From the NCBI RefSeq assembly GCF_025642135.1, contig NZ_CP106793.1, positions 7,036,001 to 7,100,000 on the forward strand: 64,000 nucleotides of DNA, written 5' to 3'. This stretch comes from Streptomyces cynarae. Lineage in GTDB: Bacteria > Actinomycetota > Actinomycetes > Streptomycetales > Streptomycetaceae. Below the pieces are notes generated by a model. The model was not told the DNA's origin. It did not search any database and worked only from the letters and a program-made list of their open reading frames with translations. This document shows, one piece after another, positions 1 to 7,684 of this stretch. Made by a program: the position numbers and the translations under genes. The first letter of the stretch is position 1, and each line of letters begins with the position of its first letter.

Positions 1-636
1 GCCGGGATCCCGGACGCCCGGCTCGCGGTCGTACCCGGCGCCTCCCACCTGGTGCCCGTGGAACAGCCCGCGGCGGTCACCGACCTGCTCGTCCACCACT
101 TCGCCACCGTGTGGCAGCCCGCCTTCGACGCGACCACCGGTCAGATGGCGGTGATCGCGACGCCCCCGGCGAAGCCGGTGCCGGTCGCGCCGCCGCCGGT
201 GGCCCCCGTGGCCGAGATCGCCCCGGCCGCGGCCCCGCCCCAGCCCTCGGTCCCGCCCGATCCGTACGACACCGGGATCAAGATCCGCCGCGAGGTGCTC
301 GGCGACGCGCACGTCGACCGGGCCCTGGCCTCCGCGGACGACTTCTCCGGCGACTTCCAGGAGTTCCTCACCCGCTACGCGTGGGGCGAGATCTGGAACC
401 GGCCCGGCCTCGACCGGCGCACCCGCAGCTGTGTCACCCTCACCGCGCTGGTCGCGGGCGGCCACCTGGACGAGCTCGCCGCGCACACCCGGGCGGCCCT
501 GCGCAACGGCCTGACCCCCGCCGAGATCGGGGAAGTGTTGCTCCAGGCCGCGGTCTACTGCGGCGTACCGGCCGCGAACAGTGCGTTCAAGGTGGCGCAG
601 CAGGTCATCCGGGAGGAGACGACCCCGCAGGAGTGA
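1..636 (+). CDS. pcaL: 3-oxoadipate enol-lactonase / 4-carboxymuconolactone decarboxylase fusion (5'-truncated)
   Basis: The reading frame is open to the left edge, so the N-terminal part lies outside the window. The first ~35 visible residues (IPDARLAVVPGASHLVPVEQ) are the end of an alpha/beta-hydrolase fold with the last catalytic His in GASH, as in PcaD enol-lactonases. A Pro/Ala-rich linker of ~45 residues follows, then a complete carboxymuconolactone decarboxylase domain (from YDTGIKIRREVLG, with the LDELAAHTRAAL and AAVYCGVPAAN motifs). PcaD-PcaC fusions are called PcaL in actinomycetes. They carry out two consecutive steps of the protocatechuate branch of the beta-ketoadipate pathway, giving 3-oxoadipate in the cytoplasm. 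The rest of the pca operon is presumably upstream. Confidence 0.9.
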   Translation, partial: AGIPDARLAVVPGASHLVPVEQPAAVTDLLVHHFATVWQPAFDATTGQMAVIATPPAKPVPVAPPPVAPVAEIAPAAAPPQPSVPPDPYDTGIKIRREVLGDAHVDRALASADDFSGDFQEFLTRYAWGEIWNRPGLDRRTRSCVTLTALVAGGHLDELAAHTRAALRNGLTPAEIGEVLLQAAVYCGVPAANSAFKVAQQVIREETTPQE

Positions 637-707
637 TCACCAGCCGGGTACCAGGAACACCATGCTTCGCAGACCCACGCCCTCGGGGGCGAGGGCAGGA
701 TGGACCC

Positions 708-1343
708 ATGAAGCTCACGAAGAAGTCGCATGCCTGCATCCGGCTCGAGAAGGACGGGCGGACGCTCGTCATCGACCCCGGGACGTTCAGCGAGGAGGAC
801 GCCGCGGTCGGCGCGGACGCCATCCTGGTCACGCACGAGCACCTCGACCACTTCAACGAGGACCGGCTGCGGGCCGGTATGGAGGCCAGTCCGGGCGCCG
901 AGATCTGGACCCTGAAGTCGGTCGCCGAGCAGATCTCGGCGGCCTTCCCGGGCCGCGTGCACACCGTCGGCCACGGCGACACCTTCACCGCCGCGGGCTT
1001 CGACGTCCAGGTGCACGGCGAACTGCACGCCGTGATCCACCCGGACATCCCGCGCATCACGAACGTCGGCTATCTGATCGACGGCGGCAAGGTCTTCCAC
1101 CCCGGCGACGCCCTCACCGTCCCCGACCGCCCCGTCGAGACGCTGATGCTCCCGGTGATGGCGCCCTGGAACAAGATCGCCGAGGTGATCGAGTACGTCC
1201 GTGAGCTCAAGCCGCAGCGCGCGTACGACATCCACGACGCGCTCCTGACCGACCTGGCGCGCCCGATCTACGACAACCAGATCGGCGCCCTGGGCGGAGC
1301 CGAGCACCTGAGGCTGACGCCGGGCTCGTCGGCGGAGGTCTGA
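708..1343 (+). CDS. MBL-fold metal-dependent hydrolase (UlaG-like)
   Basis: The product has 211 residues. The metallo-beta-lactamase motif HxHxDH is complete (H43, H45, D47, H48 in VTHEHLDHF). Further metal-ligand candidates are GELHAVIH near residue 106 and FHPGDAL near residue 127. The short single-domain layout with FHPGD resembles the UlaG/YycJ-like branch rather than beta-lactamases, and the substrate cannot be told. The ATG at 708 is chosen because the MKLTKKSHACIRLE start is typical of this branch; a GAGGGCAGGA stretch lies just upstream. The gene follows pcaL on the same strand after 71 bp, and nothing ties it to aromatic catabolism. Confidence 0.85.
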   Translation: MKLTKKSHACIRLEKDGRTLVIDPGTFSEEDAAVGADAILVTHEHLDHFNEDRLRAGMEASPGAEIWTLKSVAEQISAAFPGRVHTVGHGDTFTAAGFDVQVHGELHAVIHPDIPRITNVGYLIDGGKVFHPGDALTVPDRPVETLMLPVMAPWNKIAEVIEYVRELKPQRAYDIHDALLTDLARPIYDNQIGALGGAEHLRLTPGSSAEV

Positions 1344-1354
1344 GGCGGGCGCAA

Positions 1355-1371
1355 GCCCCGGGAGACGGGGC
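1355..1371 (+). terminator. Small GC hairpin after the MBL gene
   Basis: GCCCCG and CGGGGC pair around a 5-nt loop, 12 bp past the stop codon. There is no T-run, as is usual for high-GC actinomycete terminators. The six-base stem is short, so termination here is only a possibility. Confidence 0.3.
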
Positions 1372-1410
1372 GGGGGCCGGTTGTCGTACCCGCCGGGTAG
1401 GTTGTGAGGC

Positions 1411-2190
1411 ATGCGCATCGCGACCTGGAACGTGAACTCGATCACCGCCCGCCTCCCGAGGCTCCTGGCCTGGCTGGAGAGCAGCGGCACGGACGTGCTC
1501 TGCCTCCAGGAAGCCAAGATCGCCGAGGAGCAGTTCCCGTACGACCAGCTGCGCGAGCTGGGCTACGAGGCCGCGGTCCACGCGGACGGCCGGTGGAACG
1601 GCGTCGCGGTGCTCTCCCGCGTCGGCCTGGAGGACGTGGTCAAGGGCCTGCCCGGCGACCCCGGCTACGACGGGGTGGAGGAGCCCCGCGCCATCTCCGC
1701 GACCTGCGGCCCGGTCCGCGTCTGGTCGGTGTACGTGCCGAACGGCCGCGAGGTGGACCACCCGCACTACGCGTACAAGCTGCAGTGGTTCGAGGCGCTG
1801 AAGGCGGCCGTCGCGGGCGACGCCGCGGGCAGCCGCCCGTTCGCGGTGCTGGGCGACTACAACGTGGCGCCGACGGACGACGACGTCTACGACATCGCGG
1901 CCTTCGAGGGCTCGACCCATGTCACCCCGGCCGAGCGCGCGGCCCTGGCCTCCCTGCGCGAGGCGGGCCTGGAGGACGTGGTGCCGCGCCCGCTGAAGTA
2001 CGAGCACCCGTTCACGTACTGGGACTACCGCCAGCTGTGCTTCCCCAAGAACCGCGGTATGCGCATCGACCTGGTGTACGGCAACAAGCCGTTCGCGAAG
2101 GCGGTCAAGGACGCCTACGTGGACCGCGAGGAGCGCAAGGGCAAGGGCGCCTCGGACCACGCGCCGGTGGTGGTGGACCTGGAGCCGTAG
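1411..2190 (+). CDS. xthA: Exodeoxyribonuclease III
   Basis: This 259-residue protein is full length for the ExoIII/AP endonuclease family. Visible signature elements are MRIATWNVNSI at the N-terminus (Asn metal/phosphate ligand), LQEAKI with the metal-binding Glu at residue 34, GDYNVAPTDDD in the middle (catalytic Asp and Asn), and a C-terminal SDHAPVVVDL with the catalytic Asp-His pair. It repairs abasic sites and removes 3' blocks in DNA in the cytoplasm. The gene stands alone between an MBL hydrolase and a DUF6278 gene. The ATG at 1411 gives the exact family N-terminus, so the start is secure. Confidence 0.95.
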   Translation: MRIATWNVNSITARLPRLLAWLESSGTDVLCLQEAKIAEEQFPYDQLRELGYEAAVHADGRWNGVAVLSRVGLEDVVKGLPGDPGYDGVEEPRAISATCGPVRVWSVYVPNGREVDHPHYAYKLQWFEALKAAVAGDAAGSRPFAVLGDYNVAPTDDDVYDIAAFEGSTHVTPAERAALASLREAGLEDVVPRPLKYEHPFTYWDYRQLCFPKNRGMRIDLVYGNKPFAKAVKDAYVDREERKGKGASDHAPVVVDLEP

Positions 2191-2261
2191 CCGCCGGGGG
2201 CGTGACGGCGGCCTCTGCGCGCCTGTGGTGTCTCGGAGCGCGCCGGTGTCACGCTGGGCGT

Positions 2262-2702
2262 ATGAACATCTCCTTCCTGGGCAACTGGCGCAAGAAACGC
2301 GGTCCCGCCTTGGGCGTCGCGGTGTTCTCCGACGGTGACGCCGACGCGGACGCTGTCACCGGACTCCTGTCCGAATGCGAGCTGCTGCGTTCCCACGCCG
2401 AGCAGGCGGGCGTCGAACTCGACGACTCCACCGCGTCGTTGGAGGCGCTTGACCAGCTCCTGCCGCGCTGGCGCGACGACGAGGAGGTCCTGCCCTGGCT
2501 CGGGAACGACGCGGGCCTCTACCTGGGCACGGTCATCGTGCGCACGGTCCCCGGCGCCGCGTGGGAGATCTGGCCGAACGGCCACCCCGTGGTCCGGCTG
2601 GCCTCCGGCCGCGAGATCGACGTGGTCACCGACGGCCACACCTGGGCCTCCACGGGCGCCCCCGAGCTGTCCCAGGTGTATGCCGAGGTGGCGGAGCTCT
2701 AG
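2262..2702 (+). CDS. Conserved Streptomyces protein of unknown function (DUF6278-like)
   Basis: The product has 146 residues and no signal peptide or membrane segment. It begins MNISFLGNWRKKRGPALGVAVFSDGD and contains a conserved-looking centre with DQLLPRWRDDEEVLPWLGND and a C-terminal beta-rich part (GTVIVRTVPGAAWEIWPNGHPVVRL). This pattern matches what I recall as DUF6278, a short cytoplasmic family found next to xthA in streptomycetes; its function is unknown. The ATG at 2262 was chosen because upstream sequence in this frame overlaps xthA and is not protein-like. The gene is convergent with the ScbR-type receptor gene, 39 bp away. Confidence 0.75.
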   Translation: MNISFLGNWRKKRGPALGVAVFSDGDADADAVTGLLSECELLRSHAEQAGVELDDSTASLEALDQLLPRWRDDEEVLPWLGNDAGLYLGTVIVRTVPGAAWEIWPNGHPVVRLASGREIDVVTDGHTWASTGAPELSQVYAEVAEL

Positions 2703-2741
2703 GACTGTTCCTTGCGGCCGGCCTGATCCGGAAGACGGGCC

Positions 2742-3383
2742 CTAACCGGAGACGTCGGCGGCCGCAGGGGCGCCCACCGTGGCCAGCAGCGTCCGTGGCG
2801 CGGGCTCGGCCTGGAGGCCCGGAAGGAGCAGCAGCCACAGGTCGGTCAGGCGGTCCTCGATCAGCAGGCGGTCGTCGAGGGCGTCGGAGAGCGTGTGCAG
2901 CCCGAAGAACGCGGCGACCAGGGTGGGGGCGTCGCGGCTGGGATCCGCCCCGGGCGCGAGGTCCCCGTCGGCGCGTGCCTGGGTGAGCATCCGCTCGACC
3001 GTGGCGATCCAGTCCACGAAGGGCGGAGGCATCTCGACGTCGATGGACTTCCGCTCGGCCCACAGCCGGGCGCCCGCGCGGACGAGGACGTCGTCGCGGA
3101 AGGCCCGCGCGACCGCGAAGCTGAGGCCGACGAGCTTCTCCAGGGCCGGTTCCGCGGCGGCCTCATGGCGCGCGACCATGGCCGGCCAGGTCGCGAAATG
3201 TGCCTTCACCACGGCAAGGGCGAGATGTTCCTTGTTGGTGTAGTGGAAGTAGATGGCTCCGCTGGTGCGGCCGGACCGTTCGCTGATGTCACTGATACTG
3301 GTCGCCACGTACCCACGTTCGAAGAACAGGTGAGCCGCGGCCAGTAATACGGCTTTGCGGGTTTCTTCCGCCCGATCCTGCAC
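2742..3383 (-). CDS. TetR-family gamma-butyrolactone receptor (ScbR/ArpA type)
   Basis: The product has 213 residues. The N-terminal helix-turn-helix (about residues 8-55) reads MQDRAEETRKAVLLAA, then FFERGYVATSISDISERSG and SGAIYFHYTNKEHLALAVV. This follows the ArpA/ScbR/BarA pattern closely (GALYFHF-type recognition helix followed by KEELA). The C-terminal half would bind an autoregulator. Receptors of this type repress their own gene and the divergent synthase until butyrolactone binds. Codon 13 is TTA (3345-3347), the codon read by the developmental tRNA BldA, which implies translation late in growth. The gene is divergent from the AfsA-type gene at 3494. Assignment as a true receptor rather than a pseudo-receptor is inferred from this pairing. 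Confidence 0.85.
   Translation of the reverse strand: MQDRAEETRKAVLLAAAHLFFERGYVATSISDISERSGRTSGAIYFHYTNKEHLALAVVKAHFATWPAMVARHEAAAEPALEKLVGLSFAVARAFRDDVLVRAGARLWAERKSIDVEMPPPFVDWIATVERMLTQARADGDLAPGADPSRDAPTLVAAFFGLHTLSDALDDRLLIEDRLTDLWLLLLPGLQAEPAPRTLLATVGAPAAADVSG
3345..3347 (-). other. In-frame TTA (bldA-dependent) codon in the receptor gene
   Basis: On the minus strand the frame reads GCC GTA TTA CTG GCC, encoding A-V-L-L-A at residues 11-15 of the receptor. In Streptomyces, TTA is the rarest codon and is decoded only by the bldA tRNA, so it acts as a developmental control point. Confidence 0.85.
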
Positions 3384-3463
3384 GCCGTTGCCCCCTGTCC
3401 GTCGATGGGTCGCGAGGAGGAATGTAGCCGTCCCGCCGGAAAGTCAGGAGAGTCGCGCATGCG

Positions 3464-3488
3464 AAAGCAGCAATAGTCTTATTAGCTT
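3464..3488. promoter_or_regulatory. AT-rich imperfect inverted repeat before the AfsA-type gene
   Basis: AAAGC-AGC-AATA and TATT-A-GCTT form an imperfect dyad around GTCT, ending six bases before the ATG at 3494. It is conspicuously AT-rich for this genome and lies in the receptor/synthase divergent promoter region. It could be an operator for the receptor or part of the synthase promoter. It does not match the known autoregulatory-element consensus well, so the role is inferred from position only. Confidence 0.4.
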
Positions 3489-3493
3489 TTTTC

Positions 3494-4390
3494 ATGGATT
3501 CCCGCTTCTGTTGTTCGTCCTTGAGCTGGTCCAGGACCGTCGAACGCGAGGCGGTGCACCGGATCTCGGTGGCCGAGGTGCTGCTGACGGACGTCCGCTC
3601 GTGCGGGCCGCTCACCTTCTGCGCCGCCGCCGCGTGGACACGCTCGCACCCCACGTTCCCCCGCGGTCGTGACGACCGGCACAGCCCCTGGATGCTCGTC
3701 GAGACCCTGCGCCAGCTCGGCATCTGCGTTCCGCTGCGCCACTTCGGCGTGCCGGCCACGGCGCGCTTCCTGATCGACGACGTCTCCTTCCGGCTCGATG
3801 CGACCGCGGAACCCACGGCACCGCACGGCGCCAGTGAGATCATCTGCCGGGTGTCGGTCGGTGACCTCCGTACCGGCCGCAGCGGGAATGGGGTGACCGC
3901 GCTGCGCATGCGGGCCGAATTCCTCGCCGGGGGCCGCACGTTCGCACACGCGGCGGGCGGGGCACGGATTCTCGGCTCCCGGCGGTACGCGGAGATCCGC
4001 TCCGAGTCCGCTACGGCGGCCCCGGCGCCGAGCGGGCGCCCCCGGCCGCAAGCGGCCGTCCTCGGGCTCGAGTCGAGGGCCGACGTCCTCATCTCCCGTC
4101 AGGAGGGCGACATCCTGGTGGACCCGGCCGATCCACGCCACCCCTACTATTTCGACCACGGCACCGACCATGTGCCCGGGATGGCCCTGCTGGAGTCGGC
4201 GAGACAGGCCATCGCCCTGCGCAGCGGAGGACTTCTGCTCCGCCCGGTCTCCGGCCGTATGACGGCCCTGAAGTTCACCGAACACGCACCGCCCGCGGTC
4301 ATTCACTGCTTCCCGTACGGCCGTACCGGCTTCTTCTGCATTCGGCAGGGAGGCGAGCGTACGGCCGAGGGTGTGCTGCGTTATCGATGA
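3494..4390 (+). CDS. AfsA/ScbA-family gamma-butyrolactone biosynthesis protein
   Basis: The product has 298 residues, the usual AfsA length, with two hot-dog-like repeats. The first has SVAEVLLTDV and SPWMLVETLRQLGI (residues ~26-90). The second has ADVLISR, PYYFDHGTDHVPGMALLESA and RQAI (residues ~198-245). The paired ETLRQ and LESARQA helices are diagnostic of AfsA. Enzymes of this family condense a beta-ketoacyl thioester with dihydroxyacetone phosphate to make the butyrolactone skeleton. The gene is divergent from the receptor gene and upstream of a HAD phosphatase. The ATG at 3494 is the only ATG in the open stretch that precedes the conserved region. No Shine-Dalgarno sequence is visible before it; GTG codons ~20 residues further in are alternatives. 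Confidence 0.88.
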   Translation: MDSRFCCSSLSWSRTVEREAVHRISVAEVLLTDVRSCGPLTFCAAAAWTRSHPTFPRGRDDRHSPWMLVETLRQLGICVPLRHFGVPATARFLIDDVSFRLDATAEPTAPHGASEIICRVSVGDLRTGRSGNGVTALRMRAEFLAGGRTFAHAAGGARILGSRRYAEIRSESATAAPAPSGRPRPQAAVLGLESRADVLISRQEGDILVDPADPRHPYYFDHGTDHVPGMALLESARQAIALRSGGLLLRPVSGRMTALKFTEHAPPAVIHCFPYGRTGFFCIRQGGERTAEGVLRYR

Positions 4391-4668
4391 GGCGTCACCC
4401 ACACGTGGGTATTGCGGTGGCAAATCTTCACGACTGCTCCAAAAGAGCGTAGCGTTCATTATGTTTCTGGTTCCGGATGCGGTCAGGACCACCGCAGACC
4501 GCGATGTGTGACCCATGCATGCGTGAACCAGTCATCTCCGCCTGTGATGTCACGCTTTCCCGACGCTTTCCCGAAGCGAAGAAAGCGCAGCAGGCACACA
4601 CCGGCATTCCCACCGGCGGATCGTGCCGCCTTCCGGCCGTTCCGTCCTGCGCCAAGAACGGCACACAC

Positions 4669-5445
4669 ATGACGACCCATCGTATTTTCGACTGGACTCC
4701 AGCGGCCGTCGTCTTCGATTGCGACGGCACACTGGTGGACTCCGAACGGCACTGGCAGCAAGCGCGCGACGCGGTCCTGCGCGGCCACGGCGTCGTACCC
4801 GACGCGGAGTTCACGCACCGCAGCAAGGGCCTGCACTACAGCGAGTGCGGCGCCCTCATGGCCCGTCTCGCCGGCAGACCCGAGAGAGCCGAGGAGATGA
4901 CCCGGCAACTCCTGGCGGCGTTCCGCGCTCTCGTCGCCGGGGATCCCGTGCCGATGCCCGGGGCGCGGGCCCTGGTGACGGCCCTGAGCCGGGCGTTACC
5001 GCTGGCCGTGGCCAGCAACTGCCCCGCAGACGTGGTGGAGTTCTCCCTGGAGTCCGTGGGAATGCGGCACCACTTCCGGCACATCGTCGTGCCGGGCGAG
5101 GGGGTGCGTCCCAAACCGCACCCCGACACCTACGCCGAGGCCGCGCGGCGCCTGGGCGTGGAGTGCGGCAGGGTCCTGGCCGTCGAGGACTCGGTCAACG
5201 GGCTGAGGGCCGCCGGCGCGGCGGGCCTGCGGGCCGTCGGAGTGGGGCGGAGGCCCGGTGGGGAGGCCGTGGCCCTGGCCGACCTGTGGGTGGACACGCT
5301 GGAGGACCCGGGGTTGCTGGCCTGGGCGCGCAGTCGGTCCGAGGTCCCGCGGGAGACGGCCGACCCCACGCGGACCGTCACACCCCGGCCGAGGATTCCC
5401 CGGCAGGGCGGCCCGACCCAGTCCGGTACCAGGGCCGTTCCCTGA
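4669..5445 (+). CDS. HAD-superfamily hydrolase, candidate butyrolactone-pathway phosphatase
   Basis: The product has 258 residues. HAD motif I is FDCDGTLVDS (nucleophile D17, acid D19), motif II is in PLAVASNCP, motif III is the Lys in VRPKPHPDTY and motif IV is AVEDSVNGL. This is the subfamily IA beta-phosphoglucomutase/phosphoglycolate phosphatase pattern, with a cap after motif I. The frame is open from 4477, but the ATG at 4669 puts motif I at the usual distance from the N-terminus. AfsA-type synthesis needs a dephosphorylation step, and HAD genes are seen next to afsA homologues, so that role is inferred. Codon 110 is TTA (4996-4998), predicting bldA dependence. The ~35-residue tail is Pro/Arg/Thr-rich and may be disordered. 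Confidence 0.8.
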   Translation: MTTHRIFDWTPAAVVFDCDGTLVDSERHWQQARDAVLRGHGVVPDAEFTHRSKGLHYSECGALMARLAGRPERAEEMTRQLLAAFRALVAGDPVPMPGARALVTALSRALPLAVASNCPADVVEFSLESVGMRHHFRHIVVPGEGVRPKPHPDTYAEAARRLGVECGRVLAVEDSVNGLRAAGAAGLRAVGVGRRPGGEAVALADLWVDTLEDPGLLAWARSRSEVPRETADPTRTVTPRPRIPRQGGPTQSGTRAVP

Positions 5446-5451
5446 CGACGC

Positions 5452-5481
5452 GGCCCCGCCGTCCGTGCGGACGGCGGGGCC
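5452..5481 (+). terminator. Strong GC hairpin after the HAD gene
   Basis: The arms 5452-5465 and 5468-5481 are perfectly complementary (14 bp, GGCCCCGCCGTCCG and its complement), starting six bases after the HAD stop codon. The hairpin also lies beyond the 3' end of the convergent small membrane gene at 5528-5683, so it may act in both directions. Confidence 0.8.
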
Positions 5482-5527
5482 TGCCGCATGCCACCGGTAG
5501 TGGCGGCGCCCCGACAACACACCGGCG

Positions 5528-5683
5528 CTACCAATAGTGCCGTCGCCCGAAGACCGCGTGCCCGAGAGAGCCGAGCAGCCACAGCACGGCTCCGATGACG
5601 ACGAGGATGATCCCGATCGTCCAGAGGATGGCGATGTTCGCGACGAACCCGATGATGAGGAGAATGATCCCCAGGATGACCAT
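5528..5683 (-). CDS. Small hydrophobic membrane peptide (DUF6131-like)
   Basis: This 51-codon gene encodes a peptide beginning MVILGIILLIIGFVANIAIL and ending GHAVFGRRHYW. Two hydrophobic helices fill nearly the whole length, and a short basic-aromatic C-terminus follows. The pattern fits the DUF6131 family of actinobacterial small integral membrane proteins of unknown function. A good ribosome site (GGGAGG, 5 bp from the ATG) precedes the start, which together with the transmembrane code supports a real gene. It is monocistronic and convergent with the HAD gene across the terminator at 5452-5481. Confidence 0.8.
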   Translation of the reverse strand: MVILGIILLIIGFVANIAILWTIGIILVVIGAVLWLLGSLGHAVFGRRHYW

Positions 5684-6014
5684 GACGCCTCCCGACGCTG
5701 GCTGCCGTCGGGACGTGACCCATTGAGTTACGCCCGATAAATCCTAATTCCGGAGTTCCCGGCCCCTTGGGCGCCAAACACGACGGGGGGCCACCTCGTC
5801 GTGGTGACCGACTGTTCGGCACCGGTGACGGCAGGGGACCGGCACCGGGTGCCACTCTGATGCCTGCCGGATGCGCCGGCCCGGGTCTCGACTACGATGT
5901 GCCGTTCATCCCCGTGGTGTTGGCGGCCGTGGGGATCCCCCCGCGGTCCGTCGACCGCGAGGGGAAGGGGAGCAGCAGCTCAGAGGGCCGGGCCCGGAAG
6001 GCGGCAGCCGAAGA
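5684..6014. other. Intergenic region with no recognised gene
   Basis: The stretch between the small membrane gene and the CocE-type gene has no frame with protein-like composition. It holds the presumed promoter of the small membrane gene (AT-rich GAGTTACGCCCGATAAATCC at about 5724-5743). I see no strong hairpin or repeat. Confidence 0.5.
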
Positions 6015-7576
6015 TCACTGCTCGCGCAGCGGAATCGACACGTAGGACGGGTCGTTCGCGGGCGAGGAGAAGGTCAGCTGTGCGCCGGACGGGTTGTGCT
6101 CGATGTACAGCGGGTCGACCGTGTCGACGACCAGCGCGAGGCGGTGCCCGGCCGGGACGTCGTAGGCCGTGGAGAACAGCTCCAGGTCGACGCCGAACGG
6201 CGTGCCGGGCGTTCGCCCGTGCCAGGTGTACGGCGCGTTGCTGACCAGCTTGCCGAGGCCGAGCGGGCCCACGTCGTACAGGTACGCGACGAGGGTTCCG
6301 CTCTCCTTGGTGGGCGTGAGCGTGGTGTGCAGCTTCGCCGTGCCGCGCACGTGCTGGACGCTGCCGTACTTCTCCGACTGCCACACGGCGGCCCAGCGAC
6401 GCGGAAGCAGCGGGATCGACGCGATCGGCGGGAGCCGGCCCACCTGGTCGAGGATGCTGGAGAGGAAGACGATCCCGCCGTCGGCGCCGGAGTCGACGTT
6501 GGCGTGGATGGTGGTGGAGCCGGCGAGCGCGATCTTCCGGCGGGTCGCCGCGATCGACTTCCAGTCCGGGTAGCCCTCGTATCCCCCCGCGCTACGGGAC
6601 TCCAACTGGACCGGCTGCTCGCGGTCGATGCCGTTGTCGACGCCCTTGAGATAGTGGTCCAGCCAGCGTTCGGTATCCGTCCAGACGTCGTTGGGGAGCC
6701 CGAACAGGCCGGTCAGTTCGGCGGTCGCGTGGTCGCCGGGGCGCAGTTCGAGCCGCTTGGGAACGGTCAGCTTCTGATAGAAGTCGGCGTACTGGTTGGC
6801 CGGGAAGACCGTGTCGCCCCAGGCGTTGGCGAGCATGACGGCCGCGCCGTTCTTGTTCAGCTGGTCGACGTAGGTCGCGGGGAACGTTTCCGCCCCCAGT
6901 CGATCATCTGCTGCTCCTTCGACAGGTTCGAGGAGTACAGGTTGTCGAAGATCTCGCGCAGTTCGGGGCTCTCCCGGCCCGTGAGGGTGGCCGCGCCGTC
7001 CAGGACGGCCGCCGCCTGCACATGCTGGGTGCGGCCCGAGTAGATCGAGTCGATGAGATCGGCCCAGCCGCTGAGGGCGGCCACCGCCTTGATGCGCTTG
7101 TCGTGCGCCGCGGCCAGCAGGCTGATCCCGGCGCCGTACGACACCCCGGCCATGCCGACGTGCGCCGGATCGGCCGGGGTGTGCGCGAGGGCCCAGTCGA
7201 TGACCTTGGAGGCGTCCGCTATGTCCGGCGGACCGGCCACTTCTATCTGTCCGCCGGACTGCCAGAAGCCGCGCACGTTGTAGGTGAGCACCACATAGCC
7301 GGTGTCCGCGAGCTTCTGGGCCTGCGTCAGGTACTCCACCTGCGGCAGGCCCCAGCTCGTGGGCAGCACGACGAGCGGGTAGCGGCGCGAGCCGTCGGCG
7401 CCGGCGGGTGTGACGACGTTCGCCTTCAGCACGGTGCCGCCGTCGCCGGAGATGTCGACGAAGCGGACGCTGCCGGCCTGGGCGGCGGGCGCGAGGCCGA
7501 CGACGGCACCGGCAGCAAGCGCCGCCGACACGGCTCCTACGGCGGCGGTGCGCAGAGGGGTGCGACCGTGTCCCAT
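6015..7576 (-). CDS. Secreted CocE/NonD-type alpha/beta hydrolase (frameshifted in this sequence)
   Basis: Two overlapping frames together encode one ~520-residue protein. The N-terminal frame (7576 to about 6895) starts with a Sec signal peptide (cleavage after AAQA near residue 34). It carries the hydrolase core with YNVRGFWQSGG and the nucleophile elbow GVSYGAG (S146). The second frame continues at AETFPATYVDQLNKNG with GDTVFPANQYADF (acid), a GDHA segment, and the C-terminal jelly-roll typical of X-Pro dipeptidyl-peptidase/cocaine-esterase relatives. The switch lies at a run of five C (6893-6897, G on the coding strand); one extra base would restore DWGAETFPATY. The protein would be an extracellular acyl-esterase or peptidase of unknown substrate. 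Whether the break is real or a sequencing error cannot be decided here. Confidence 0.8.
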
Positions 7577-7631
7577 GGGTCACTCCTTCACTCGTGTCAG
7601 TGCAAAGTGACCCGACGGTAACCGTGCGCCC

Positions 7632-7671
7632 TTACCAGTGGTAACCCGTCGGTAAGTTACGTACCAGTAAC
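7632..7671. promoter_or_regulatory. Cluster of TTAC/GTAA dyads upstream of the CocE-type gene
   Basis: TTACCAGTGGTAA (7632-7644) is a perfect 6+1+6 dyad. GTTAC and GTAAC (7656-7660, 7667-7671) form a second dyad. Related GACGGTAAC and GTCGGTAAG half-sites flank them. All lie in the 55-95 bp before the start codon at 7576, where a repressor or activator would bind. Confidence 0.5.
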
Positions 7672-7684
7672 GTTTGTTGAACCG

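Noticed and set aside
3347..3367. A possible autoregulatory element (ATACGGCTTTGCGGGTTTCTT) for the butyrolactone receptor
   Set aside because: It resembles the known elements only partly (ATAC, CGG and T-rich end) and lies inside the receptor coding sequence at conserved residues (TRKAV), so the resemblance may be coincidental.
4477..4668. A longer N-terminus for the HAD phosphatase
   Set aside because: The extra 64 residues have no family similarity and would move motif I far from the N-terminus. The ATG at 4669 fits better.
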